A stretch of 64,000 nt of DNA from Hyphomonas oceanitis SCH89. GTDB lineage: Bacteria; Pseudomonadota; Alphaproteobacteria; Caulobacterales; Hyphomonadaceae. Below, in pieces: positions 57,512 to 64,000 of the stretch. A program made the position numbers and the translations under genes. Positions within the stretch are counted from its first letter, which is position 1. Each line of letters begins with the position of its first letter. Where the stretch lies: the NCBI RefSeq assembly GCF_000685295.1, contig NZ_ARYL01000008.1, forward strand, positions 1-64,000, given 5' to 3'. The notes beneath the pieces were generated by a model that saw only the letters and a list, made by a program, of their open reading frames with translations, was not told the DNA's origin and made no database searches.

Positions 57512-59259
57512 TGCCGGCCTTCCTGACCGCCCTGAACCCTGGCTGGCTGCTGATCCTTGCAGGCGTTGTGGCCATTTTCCTGCCCATGCGCCGCGCGCGT
57601 CAGGGCATTGCCATTGCCGCGCCGCTGATTGGCATCGCGCTCCTGGCCATGGCCGATCAGAATGTGAACCACCTGACGGCCAGCGTTATGGGCATGGACC
57701 TCGTGCTCTACCGCGTCGACGGCCTGAGCTTTGTGTTCGGCCTCGCCTTCCTGATCGCTGCGCTGCTGAACGCCATCTATGCCTGGCATACAGATGACCG
57801 CGTGCAGGATGGCATGGCACTGGCCTATGGGGGCGCGGCGGTTGCGGCGGCCTTCTGCGGCGACCTGATGACCCTGTTCATCTTCTGGGAGATCACGGCT
57901 GTAACCTCAGTCTTCATGGTGCTCGGGGCAGGGACGCGCGCGTCCTATTTCGCGTCAATGCGCTATCTTGGCGTCCAGATCCTGTCGGGCGTGCTGCTGC
58001 TGGCAGGCATCGCCTATGTCTACAAGGATACGGGCGGCATCAGCCTCAAAGTGTTCGAAAACCTGGCTGAGCCGGGCGCACTGCTCATCTTCATCGCTTT
58101 CGGTATCAAGGCGGCTTTCCCCTTCCTGCACAACTGGCTGCAGGATTCCTATCCGAAGGCCTCGGTTGTCGGCGCAGTTGTCCTGTCGGCCTTCACGACG
58201 AAACTTGCGGTCTATGCCTGTGCGCGCATGTTCCCCGGCCAGGATGCGCTGATCTGGATTGGCGCGATCATGACCTGTTTCCCGGTCTTCTTCGCCGTGC
58301 TCGAGAACGACCTGCGCAAGGTTCTGGCCTATTCGACGAACAACCAGATCGGCTTCATGATCTGCGCAATCGGCGTCGGTACACCATTGGCGCTTAATGG
58401 CGCCGTGGCCCACGCCTTTGCCGACATCATGTTCAAGGGCCTCCTGTTCATGTCCATGGGCGCCGTTCTTTACCGGACAGGCACGACCAAGGCCTCCGAG
58501 CTTGGCGGCCTTTACCGCTCCATGCCATGGACGACTGTGTTCTGCCTCGTCGGCGCCGTGTCGATTTCGGCCATGCCGCTCTTCTCTGCCTTCGTGACCA
58601 AATCGATGATCCTCAGCGCCGTGGCGCATGCCGGACTGCCGATCATCTGGCTGATGCTCATGTTCGCTTCCGCAGGTGTGCTTGAGCACTCGGGCATCAA
58701 GATCCCGTACTTTGCCTTCTTCGGGCATGACAGTGGACGCCGGGTGAAAGAGGCGCCGTTCAACATGTTGCTCGCGATGGGCATGGCGGCGTTCATCTGT
58801 ATCGCCATCGGCATTCCGGCCATCGTTCCGGGCCTCGGCTATGAGTGGCTCTACAACCTGTTGCCATATCGCGAAGAGGCGATGTCGTACCAGCCGTTCA
58901 CCTTCGAGCATATCCTGACGCAGATGCAGCTGCTCGTGCTCGCCACGTTCGCCTTTGTCGTGCTCAAGCGCTTCGGCCTCTACCCGCCCGAAAAGCCCGG
59001 CACGATCCTCGATACCGACTGGGCCTATCGCAAGGTCGGCTTCGGCATGGCCAAGTGGCTTGGCACGGTCTGGGGCAAGGTTGGTCCGGCCATGACGGCT
59101 GTGTTCTTCGGCATCACGGGACGGGCCTATAACCGGATCGAGGCAGCCTTCAGCCCACGCGGCGAACTGGCGCGTGGCGGCTTAACGGGTGCGATGGCGA
59201 TCTGGACGGCAGCATTGCTGGGGCTTGTGCTTCTGCTTGCCTTTGTAACAGTCGGCTAG
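57511..59259 (+). CDS. Third proton-antiporter subunit with long C-terminus
   Basis: The 582-residue protein has the antiporter core: Glu127 in 'LMTLFIFWEITAVTSVFMV', Lys200 in 'LLIFIAFGIKAAFPFLHNWLQDSYPKASVVGAV' and Lys in 'SAFTTKLAVYACARMF'. After the core comes an additional C-terminal region (about 440-582) with more helices and a cytosolic part 'GTILDTDWAYRKVGFGMAKWLG'. The last section resembles the C-terminal extension seen in MrpA/MbhH-like proteins. It is the last gene of the operon; a hairpin follows at 59291. Confidence 0.9.
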   Translation: MPAFLTALNPGWLLILAGVVAIFLPMRRARQGIAIAAPLIGIALLAMADQNVNHLTASVMGMDLVLYRVDGLSFVFGLAFLIAALLNAIYAWHTDDRVQDGMALAYGGAAVAAAFCGDLMTLFIFWEITAVTSVFMVLGAGTRASYFASMRYLGVQILSGVLLLAGIAYVYKDTGGISLKVFENLAEPGALLIFIAFGIKAAFPFLHNWLQDSYPKASVVGAVVLSAFTTKLAVYACARMFPGQDALIWIGAIMTCFPVFFAVLENDLRKVLAYSTNNQIGFMICAIGVGTPLALNGAVAHAFADIMFKGLLFMSMGAVLYRTGTTKASELGGLYRSMPWTTVFCLVGAVSISAMPLFSAFVTKSMILSAVAHAGLPIIWLMLMFASAGVLEHSGIKIPYFAFFGHDSGRRVKEAPFNMLLAMGMAAFICIAIGIPAIVPGLGYEWLYNLLPYREEAMSYQPFTFEHILTQMQLLVLATFAFVVLKRFGLYPPEKPGTILDTDWAYRKVGFGMAKWLGTVWGKVGPAMTAVFFGITGRAYNRIEAAFSPRGELARGGLTGAMAIWTAALLGLVLLLAFVTVG

Positions 59260-59290
59260 GTATCTATTGGCATCGCAAGTGCCTGTAGAT

Positions 59291-59333
59291 AAATGCAAAG
59301 TTGTCTTTAGCCTGTCAGGGCTGCATTTTTAAT
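59291..59333 (+). terminator. Nested hairpin terminator after the Mrp operon
   Basis: AAATGCA (59291-59297) pairs with TGCATTT (59322-59328), enclosing a shorter AGCC/GGCT stem (59309-59312 with 59319-59322), and is followed by TTAATATTT. It lies 31 bp after the last stop and before mucR. Confidence 0.55.
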
Positions 59334-59390
59334 ATTTACTATTAGTGTTCTTCAGATACGCCAGAATATAGTCTGGCTGGGGAGATGCTG

Positions 59391-59807
59391 ATGACTGATG
59401 CTCCAAAGAATACTGCACGGGATAGTGTGGTCATCGAACTTGCGAGCGAGATTGTGGCCGCTTTCGTTCGGAACAACTCGGTTTCGGCAGCCGAGCTGCC
59501 AGATCTTATCCGAAGCGTCCATGCGTCTCTTTCCGCACTCGGCACAACAGAAACCGACCAGAGCCGGCAGAAACCGGCTGTATCGGTGAAGCGCTCGCTC
59601 GGTGAGGATTTCCTTGTCTGCCTTGAGGACGGCAAGAAGTTCAAATCGCTGAAGCGCCACCTGCGGACCAAGTATGACATGTCGCCCGATGAATACCGGG
59701 AGAAATGGAACTTGCCACCAGACTATCCGATGGTCGCGCCAGGTTACTCCAAGCATCGTTCAATGCTGGCTAAAAAGATGGGCCTCGGAAAAGGCGAGAA
59801 AGCCTAG
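59391..59807 (+). CDS. mucR: MucR/Ros family transcriptional regulator with incomplete zinc site
   Basis: MucR proteins are global, H-NS-like regulators binding AT-rich DNA in Alphaproteobacteria. The 138-residue product has an N-terminal helical oligomerisation region (about 12-52) and the DNA-binding part 'CLEDGKKFKSLKRHLRTKYDMSPDEYREKWNL' (77-108), then 'PPDYPMVAPGY' and 'LAKKMGLG'. Of the four zinc ligands of Ros (C-x2-C-x9-H-x3-H), only Cys77 and His90 remain; the others are Asp80 and Lys94. The second ATG (59391) is six bases after GGAG, so I prefer it to the ATG at 59385, which touches the ribosome-binding site. Its AT-rich upstream region fits autoregulation. Confidence 0.9.
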   Translation: MTDAPKNTARDSVVIELASEIVAAFVRNNSVSAAELPDLIRSVHASLSALGTTETDQSRQKPAVSVKRSLGEDFLVCLEDGKKFKSLKRHLRTKYDMSPDEYREKWNLPPDYPMVAPGYSKHRSMLAKKMGLGKGEKA

Positions 59808-59952
59808 TTGTTGATCGCGAATACTGTTCGTTACGATACCGCAACGAAATAAATTTGTAAGACTGGTTAACAAATCCTGTAGTTGACTCTTGATCTGCGA
59901 CTCCACTCGCGCGATAGGTGATTCTGTCGAATCACCTTGGGGGTGGCCCACG

Positions 59953-60444
59953 ATGCCTAAAAAACCAGTATTCCAGGGCGTAACCATCGCCCAGCAAGCC
60001 TTGATAGATTACTGGAAGCAGCTGCGCGATGATGCCGGTTGCGTCCGGCGCGAGGCGATTGATCCCGGCGCGCTTCGCAGCATGCTAGCCAGTATTTCCA
60101 TCGTCCAGTTTGACGAGTCCGGTGATGGACGGTTCCGGATCGCCGGTTCCCGTCTGCGGGACATTTTCGGCATGGAGGCGCGGGGTCGTCGGGTTGCCGA
60201 TGTCATCGGCGAGCATGGCGATGCTTTCGCCCTCGGTCTGTCTGTCGCACTTGAACGGCGTGCGCCTGTTGGCGGTGTTATCGAGCAGTCCAACGGGATG
60301 CATGCGTGGCTGCGTTTGCCGCTCTTGGATTCCAACGGCGAGCTGACCATGGTGCTTTGCCATGACGAGATGTTGCCCAGCCGCCGCCTGATCCTGCCAA
60401 ATAAGGACTCTGTCCACACTTCTTCCCCGCGCGCGGCCGCCTGA
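59953..60444 (+). CDS. PAS_5 family (sensor-like) protein
   Basis: The 163-residue cytosolic protein has the PAS_5 (DUF1520-like) alphaproteobacterial pattern: 'LIDYWKQLRDDAGCVRREAIDPGALRSMLASISIVQF' at the N-terminus, 'RFRIAGSRLRDIFGMEARGRRVADVI' and 'HAWLRLPLLDSNGELTMVLCHDEM'. This gives a single PAS-like fold with no output domain. Ligand and partner are unknown. GGGGGTGG lies upstream of the ATG at 59953. The preceding 145 bp are AT-rich, with no further gene. Confidence 0.82.
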   Translation: MPKKPVFQGVTIAQQALIDYWKQLRDDAGCVRREAIDPGALRSMLASISIVQFDESGDGRFRIAGSRLRDIFGMEARGRRVADVIGEHGDAFALGLSVALERRAPVGGVIEQSNGMHAWLRLPLLDSNGELTMVLCHDEMLPSRRLILPNKDSVHTSSPRAAA

Positions 60445-60478
60445 ATCGCCTGCATTGCCTGATGTCGTCTTGATGACA

Positions 60479-60494
60479 TAGGAAAGTTATCCTA
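60479..60494. promoter_or_regulatory. Inverted repeat TAGGA-N6-TCCTA before the DnaA-domain-like gene
   Basis: The repeat TAGGA (60479-60483) and TCCTA (60490-60494) lies about 52-67 bp before the ATG at 60546. The right arm contains TTATCCTACA, one base longer than the DnaA-box consensus TTATCCACA. It may be an operator for the gene it precedes; support is only by eye. Confidence 0.25.
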
Positions 60495-60545
60495 CACCTT
60501 CCGGAGCCGGGTAGTCTTCTGCCTGCCAACCAGAAGGAGACAGTG

Positions 60546-60911
60546 ATGGCGAAATTCGATCCACAGAAAGACGAGGACCGCGCCTACCTGGCGGCGGCAC
60601 TGACGGCCTTTGCGCTTGGCCTGAAGCTGGAGGCGGTGCTCTCGTCGGAGCGGGGCAGACCGATAGAAGCGCGCGCCAGGCATATCGCGATGTATCTCAC
60701 GCACGTGGCGCTGGGCATGAGCCTCGCCCGGGTGGCGCGTGCCTTTGACCGCGACCGCTCAACCGTCGCCTATGCTTGCCACCTTGTGGAGGACAAGCGC
60801 GATGATGCGGATTTCGATGACTGGCTCGATCAGCTTTCGCTGGGCCTGTCGAGCGTTGTTCTACTGGGCATTGCGCCGCAACAGGCCTGTTCCGCTTCGC
60901 TCAGGCGGTGA
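60546..60911 (+). CDS. DnaA domain IV-like helix-turn-helix protein
   Basis: The 121-residue protein lacks the DnaA AAA+ domain but carries a domain IV-like segment: 'ARARHIAMYLTHVALGMSLARVARAFDRDRSTVAYACHLVEDKRDDADFDDWLDQL' (about 40-96). The DnaA signature of basic helix-turn-helix with 'DRSTVxxAC' is conserved. Such short proteins occur in many Alphaproteobacteria and are annotated only as helix-turn-helix proteins. It could recognise DnaA-box-like sites and compete with DnaA, which is inference. AGGAG lies six bases before the ATG at 60546. It overlaps the convergent sufE by 11 bp. Confidence 0.8.
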   Translation: MAKFDPQKDEDRAYLAAALTAFALGLKLEAVLSSERGRPIEARARHIAMYLTHVALGMSLARVARAFDRDRSTVAYACHLVEDKRDDADFDDWLDQLSLGLSSVVLLGIAPQQACSASLRR

Positions 60912-61320
60912 GGGCCGCATGGGCGTCGTTGCGAATGCGCTCCAGCATGGAGGCGAGGCCGTTGGAGCGCTGGGCTGTCAGCGCGCCCGATACGCCGATC
61001 TCGTCGAGCAGGGCCTTGGCATCAAACGCCGCGGCCTCGGCAGGTTTGGCGCCGGAATAGAGTCTTATGAGCAGTGCGATCAGGCCGGAGACGATCATCG
61101 CATCGGATTCGGCCCGCACGATCAGCTGGCCATCTTCCATATGGGTGACCATCCAGACCTGCGAAGCGCACCCCCGCACAATCGTCTTTTCTGATTTTTC
61201 GTCAGGTGCGAGCGCCGGGTTGGCCTTGCCGAGATCGATAATGTGGGCGTAGCGCGCCTCCCAGTCTTCCAGCCAGGAAAACTCTTCGCGTATCTCTGCG
61301 GCAGCCGATTCAATGCTCAT
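60901..61320 (-). CDS. sufE: SufE family cysteine desulfurase accessory protein
   Basis: SufE accepts persulfide sulfur from the desulfurase SufS for Fe-S cluster assembly. The 139-residue protein has 'IREEFSWLEDWEARYAHIIDLGK' at its start and the catalytic Cys51 in 'IVRGCASQVWM', plus 'MIVSGLIALLIRLYSG'. All family elements are present. The start is uncertain: ATG 61320 begins at the conserved region, but an ATG at 61338 is also possible; neither has a clear ribosome-binding site. The stop region overlaps the convergent gene. No suf operon is nearby. Confidence 0.92.
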   Translation of the reverse strand: MSIESAAAEIREEFSWLEDWEARYAHIIDLGKANPALAPDEKSEKTIVRGCASQVWMVTHMEDGQLIVRAESDAMIVSGLIALLIRLYSGAKPAEAAAFDAKALLDEIGVSGALTAQRSNGLASMLERIRNDAHAALTA

Positions 61321-61355
61321 GTGCGTGAAATGGGGCATCGCGCGGCAAATGAAAC

Positions 61356-61383
61356 CCCCCGGCGCCATGATGGCCACCGGGGG
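61356..61383 (-). terminator. Hairpin terminator after the secreted protein at 61411
   Basis: CCCCCGG (61356-61362) pairs with CCGGGGG (61377-61383) and encloses a second GCCA/TGGC stem with a TGA loop. On the minus strand it runs into GTTTCATTT. It lies 27 bp after the stop of the gene at 61411 and just before sufE. Confidence 0.65.
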
Positions 61384-61410
61384 TCTGGTATTCTTGAGGG
61401 GTGTTCGGGC

Positions 61411-62388
61411 CTACTGGTAGACGCCGCCGATGCACTTGCCAACATCCGACAGGGCATGCTCGCCGATGCAGAACGGCACTTCATATTGCTGGTTCGCTGC
61501 GGCCACACATTGCTGAAGGTTCAGGTTTGCCATGTTGAGGCAACCCTTGGTCTCACGCTCTGCCATGGCTGAGTTGATCTGGCTTGAATTCGTCTCGGTG
61601 CTGGCACCTAGTACGCGATAGGCCGCCAGCGTGGCGATCTGGTCAGCAACAGGTTCCTTGCCGAACTTTACGCGCTTGCGGTTGCCGGTCAGGCCGGATG
61701 TGACAGCGGCCGGGAACTTGATGGCGCTGGCTGCGCCGGACACGTTATCCCACAGTGAAGGTGCGCCCGTGCTGCCAGCCTGAACGAGAACAGAGTCGAA
61801 GCTTGTGTCGTTCATGGCGGTCACGAGGCCCAGCTTGGCAGGAATGCCGGCCGACTGGCTCAGGTTCAGGCCGCGGGCCTTGGCGCCCGAATTACCGATC
61901 TTTGCCTTGGCCCAGCCAGAAGCCTGTAGGGAATAGGCTTGCTCCTTGACGTAAGCGGCCGCGCTGTTGAGGCGGCGGCTATCAGCTTCCGTAGCGGCCA
62001 GCGCAGAGCTGACGGCCGTGTCGCCGCCGCTGAGTGTGCGGGCATAACGCACGTCGTTACGCATGCCGCTTTCCAGCGCGTCACGTCCGTAGAAGCTTTC
62101 AATGTCGTGCACGGCGGCACGGTATTCCGGGTTTTGCGAAGCGATCAGCGCGGAATACGCGATCCAGCCTTTCGACAGCTGGTCGGGATTATGACCGCCC
62201 AGCGAAGTAAGGGCATGGTCGATGTCCCCAGCTGAAGACAGTGGTTTGTCTTTCACGTCTGTGACGTCCGACTGGTACGTGGCATAGACTGCGGCTGTAT
62301 CCGAAATCGGATCGGTTGCCTGCGCACTTGCGCCTGCTGCCAGTCCCAATCCGACAAATGCCGCCCCGATCATTCTGATGGTTTTCAT
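61411..62388 (-). CDS. Uncharacterised secreted protein
   Basis: The 325-residue protein has a signal peptide (about 1-22, ending 'AGASAQA'). The mature part is helical with 'SLGGHNPDQLSKGWIAYSALIASQNPEYRAAVHDIESFYGRDAL' near 62-105. A C-terminal Cys-containing region 'KGCLNMANLNLQQCVAAANQQYEVPFCIGEHALSDVGKCIGGVYQ' has four Cys, consistent with two disulfides in the periplasm. I do not recognise a named family, although the long 'A..YGRD...M..D..YAR' helical pattern seems common in related bacteria. It is divergent from the histidine kinase gene (120-bp gap). Confidence 0.75.
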   Translation of the reverse strand: MKTIRMIGAAFVGLGLAAGASAQATDPISDTAAVYATYQSDVTDVKDKPLSSAGDIDHALTSLGGHNPDQLSKGWIAYSALIASQNPEYRAAVHDIESFYGRDALESGMRNDVRYARTLSGGDTAVSSALAATEADSRRLNSAAAYVKEQAYSLQASGWAKAKIGNSGAKARGLNLSQSAGIPAKLGLVTAMNDTSFDSVLVQAGSTGAPSLWDNVSGAASAIKFPAAVTSGLTGNRKRVKFGKEPVADQIATLAAYRVLGASTETNSSQINSAMAERETKGCLNMANLNLQQCVAAANQQYEVPFCIGEHALSDVGKCIGGVYQ

Positions 62389-62508
62389 GGTCTCAACTCT
62401 CCCTCACGCGATACGCGATAGTCTTGCCCCATCTTCCCCACCGGGGGAACCTCACCTTGCCTGTCGAAAGCATTACAAATACAGCAAGGGATGGGAACCA
62501 GCTTCAGA

Positions 62509-64000
62509 ATGCCTAATGAATCTCTATGGGATGTTAACGAGTCCCCCAGCATGACGCATCGCCGATTAAACTTGGTTAATGTTACATGGTTGGCGCTTAT
62601 TGCGGCAGCTGCCCTGATTGCTGTGCTGCGCGGCGTGGGAATCATCCCGCTGCTAATCGGTTGCGCGATTGCGATTCTCCCAGCCTGCGTGGGCCTTGTC
62701 TTCCTCCGGCAGGGGCGGGAAGCATCCAGCTTTGCGCCGCCGCTCCTTGTAATCTGCTGGACGCTGCTCGCCGTGCTCGGCGTTGCGCTGACCGGCGGAC
62801 CGTCCTCTCCTTTAACCATATTGTTCGCGCTGGCGCCGCTCGTCGCGCTTAACCTTTCAGACACGGACATGGCGGCTGAGGCGGCCATCTTTGGCGTCAT
62901 TGCCTACTTCGCTGTGCTCATCATGGGGCGCTTCGGCCTCTTGCCGCCAGCCATGGCAGAGCACCTGCCGCTGACCGTTGCGATTGCCTTTGCGGGCCTT
63001 GCCCTGGCCGGGCTGCTCGTCTGGGTGCTCGTGCGGGACCGTTATGCGAATGGCGCAGCCGTGCAGGCGCAGCCAGAGGCTGAGGCCGTCGCGGAGACGC
63101 CGCCTGCGCCTCTGCCTGTCTTCCCCACAGCATCGGGCCTACTGCTGCTCGACATCGCCCCCGAAGGCCGCGTGCGCAATCTTTCGGGCGACCGCCTCGG
63201 ACTTGCGACGCTGAAGACAGGCGCCGCGTTGAGCAGCCTGTTTGGCCCTGACGCCGACGTGGCCGCACTGCGCCCGGAAAGCGGCCTTGCGCAGGGCGAG
63301 ATCGTGCTGGCCGATGGTCGCCTCGCGGCCTACACGGCAGAGGCGCATGATGGTGGCACGCACCTGCTGCTGCATGATATCAGTGCGGCGCAGCGTCAGA
63401 GCGACGAAGCCTCTCGCGCCCTCGAAACAGCTGCGGCCAAACTTCAGGACCGCACCGCCTTCTTTGCCTCGCTGGGCCATGACCTGAAAACACCCCTTAA
63501 TGCCATCCTCGGTTATGCCGACATGATGCGCGCGCAGATCCGCGGTCCGCTACCGGATGCCTACAAGGACTATCCGGATATCATCCACGAAAGCGGACAG
63601 GACCTGCTCCTTCTGGTCGACGACATTCTCGATCTCGCCAAGGCCAATGCGGACCGCCAGCGCCTTGAGCCGGAACCGGTCGACCTCGTAGCCTCCGCTC
63701 AGTCCATCATCCGACAGCTCGACAACCAGGCTGAGCGCGCTGGCGTGAAGCTGAAGATGAAGGCCGACGCTGAAGTGTGGGCCGAAGCCGATGCCCGCGC
63801 CGTGCGCCAGATCTGGCAGAACCTGGTCTCCAACGCGATCAAGTATTCCGAGCGCGGCGGCACGGTGACTCTCGATGCCTTCGAGGCCGGTGGCGCGGCG
63901 GTGATCAGTGTCATCGACCGTGGCGCAGGCATGACGGAAGATGATCTAAAGAAAGTGACAGAGCCTTTCGCGCAGGGTGGCAATTCACGCGGCCGCGCGG
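62509..64000 (+). CDS. Sensor histidine kinase, 5' portion (runs off the window)
   Basis: An uninterrupted frame of 497 codons runs to the window end. The first 175 residues hold about five to six transmembrane helices. A PAS-like region (about 205-290) and the kinase core follow: H-box 'GHDLKTPLNAILGYADMM' with His324, dimerisation 'YPDIIHESGQDLLLLVDDILDLAKANA', N-box 'IWQNLVSNAIKYS', G1 'DRGAGM' and F-box 'PFAQG'. The dimerisation region resembles the PleC/DivJ group that controls the cell cycle. I start at ATG 62509 (weak GGGA upstream); ATG 62551 in the same frame is an alternative. The ATP lid is truncated. Confidence 0.9.
   Translation, partial: MPNESLWDVNESPSMTHRRLNLVNVTWLALIAAAALIAVLRGVGIIPLLIGCAIAILPACVGLVFLRQGREASSFAPPLLVICWTLLAVLGVALTGGPSSPLTILFALAPLVALNLSDTDMAAEAAIFGVIAYFAVLIMGRFGLLPPAMAEHLPLTVAIAFAGLALAGLLVWVLVRDRYANGAAVQAQPEAEAVAETPPAPLPVFPTASGLLLLDIAPEGRVRNLSGDRLGLATLKTGAALSSLFGPDADVAALRPESGLAQGEIVLADGRLAAYTAEAHDGGTHLLLHDISAAQRQSDEASRALETAAAKLQDRTAFFASLGHDLKTPLNAILGYADMMRAQIRGPLPDAYKDYPDIIHESGQDLLLLVDDILDLAKANADRQRLEPEPVDLVASAQSIIRQLDNQAERAGVKLKMKADAEVWAEADARAVRQIWQNLVSNAIKYSERGGTVTLDAFEAGGAAVISVIDRGAGMTEDDLKKVTEPFAQGGNSRGRA

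Noticed and set aside
54037-59259. Possibility that the three antiporter genes are a tandem duplication or assembly artefact
   Set aside because: The three proteins differ throughout, have different lengths and share only family motifs, so they are old paralogues rather than copies.
62570-62590. TTAAACTTGGTTAA resembling a CtrA box
   Set aside because: The spacer between the TTAA halves is six, not seven, and the sequence lies inside the N-terminal codons of the histidine kinase.

Overview
The window is a gene-dense, high-GC stretch of an alphaproteobacterial chromosome with almost no intergenic space. Many lineage-typical proteins point to Alphaproteobacteria, most likely Hyphomonadaceae/Caulobacterales (an inference; no 16S rRNA gene is present). 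They include a NepR anti-sigma factor, a MucR/Ros regulator, a PAS_5 protein, a DUF2336 protein, a PleC/DivJ-like histidine kinase, a long-form dCTP deaminase and a MetZ sulfhydrylase. I saw no insertion sequence, prophage, integrase or CRISPR array. Only one small AT-rich pocket (about 48.55-49.4 kb) looks compositionally different.

Layout. 0-2.4 kb: nucleotide-sugar genes (start of a UDP-glucose dehydrogenase, UDP-xylose synthase, GalE) around a tRNA-Ile(CAU). 2.5-6.4 kb: SIMPL protein, KdsD, D,D-carboxypeptidase, phasin. 6.4-9.7 kb: DUF1499, ClpS, ClpA. 9.8-12.5 kb: an RTX-repeat lipoprotein, a beta-lactamase-fold hydrolase and a methyltransferase. 12.5-14.9 kb: RluE, KdsA, a tiny 26-residue ORF with an extreme ribosome-binding site, and an RcnB-like protein. 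15-17.8 kb: ArfB, DsbA-like thioredoxin and an M48 protease with repeats. 17.9-21.6 kb: FbpABC-type ferric iron importer. 21.8-27.2 kb: metabolic singletons (ThiO-like oxidase, acyl-CoA dehydrogenase, sulfotransferase, NnrU, DUF805, PanB). 27.3-30.9 kb: YfgM-BamB-Der. 31-39.1 kb: quinone reductase, lipoproteins, ApaG, MetZ, Dcd, PKHD hydroxylase, GNAT, SDR. 39.1-42.6 kb: RadA-CvpA-PurF. 44.1-48.3 kb: Alr-MlaE-MlaF and an MFS transporter. 48.3-49.2 kb: NepR and an unknown protein. 49.4-51.2 kb: DoxX and DUF2336. 51.3-59.3 kb: a large Mrp-type cation/proton antiporter operon. 59.4-64 kb: MucR, PAS protein, DnaA-domain-IV-like protein, SufE, a secreted protein and the 5' part of a sensor histidine kinase cut by the window edge.

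How it fits together. Much of the window serves the envelope: LPS core precursors (KdsA, KdsD, sugar epimerases), peptidoglycan (Alr, D,D-carboxypeptidase), outer-membrane protein assembly (BamB, YfgM, M48 protease), lipid trafficking (MlaEF) and periplasmic disulfides. Iron handling appears twice (FbpABC and a PKHD hydroxylase/lipoprotein pair), each with a similar Fur-like sequence in its promoter region. The Mrp cluster has no full-length MrpA, but carries the MrpA C-terminal domain on its own gene and three separate antiporter-type subunits, each keeping the proton-path Glu and Lys residues.

The items I find most worth a second look are the 26-codon ORF at 14107-14187 (a 16-nt match to the 16S rRNA 3' end immediately before its start codon), the three-antiporter Mrp operon with an extra small membrane protein, the RTX lipoprotein, the iron-linked divergent pair, the NepR neighbourhood, and a MucR-type regulator lacking two zinc ligands.
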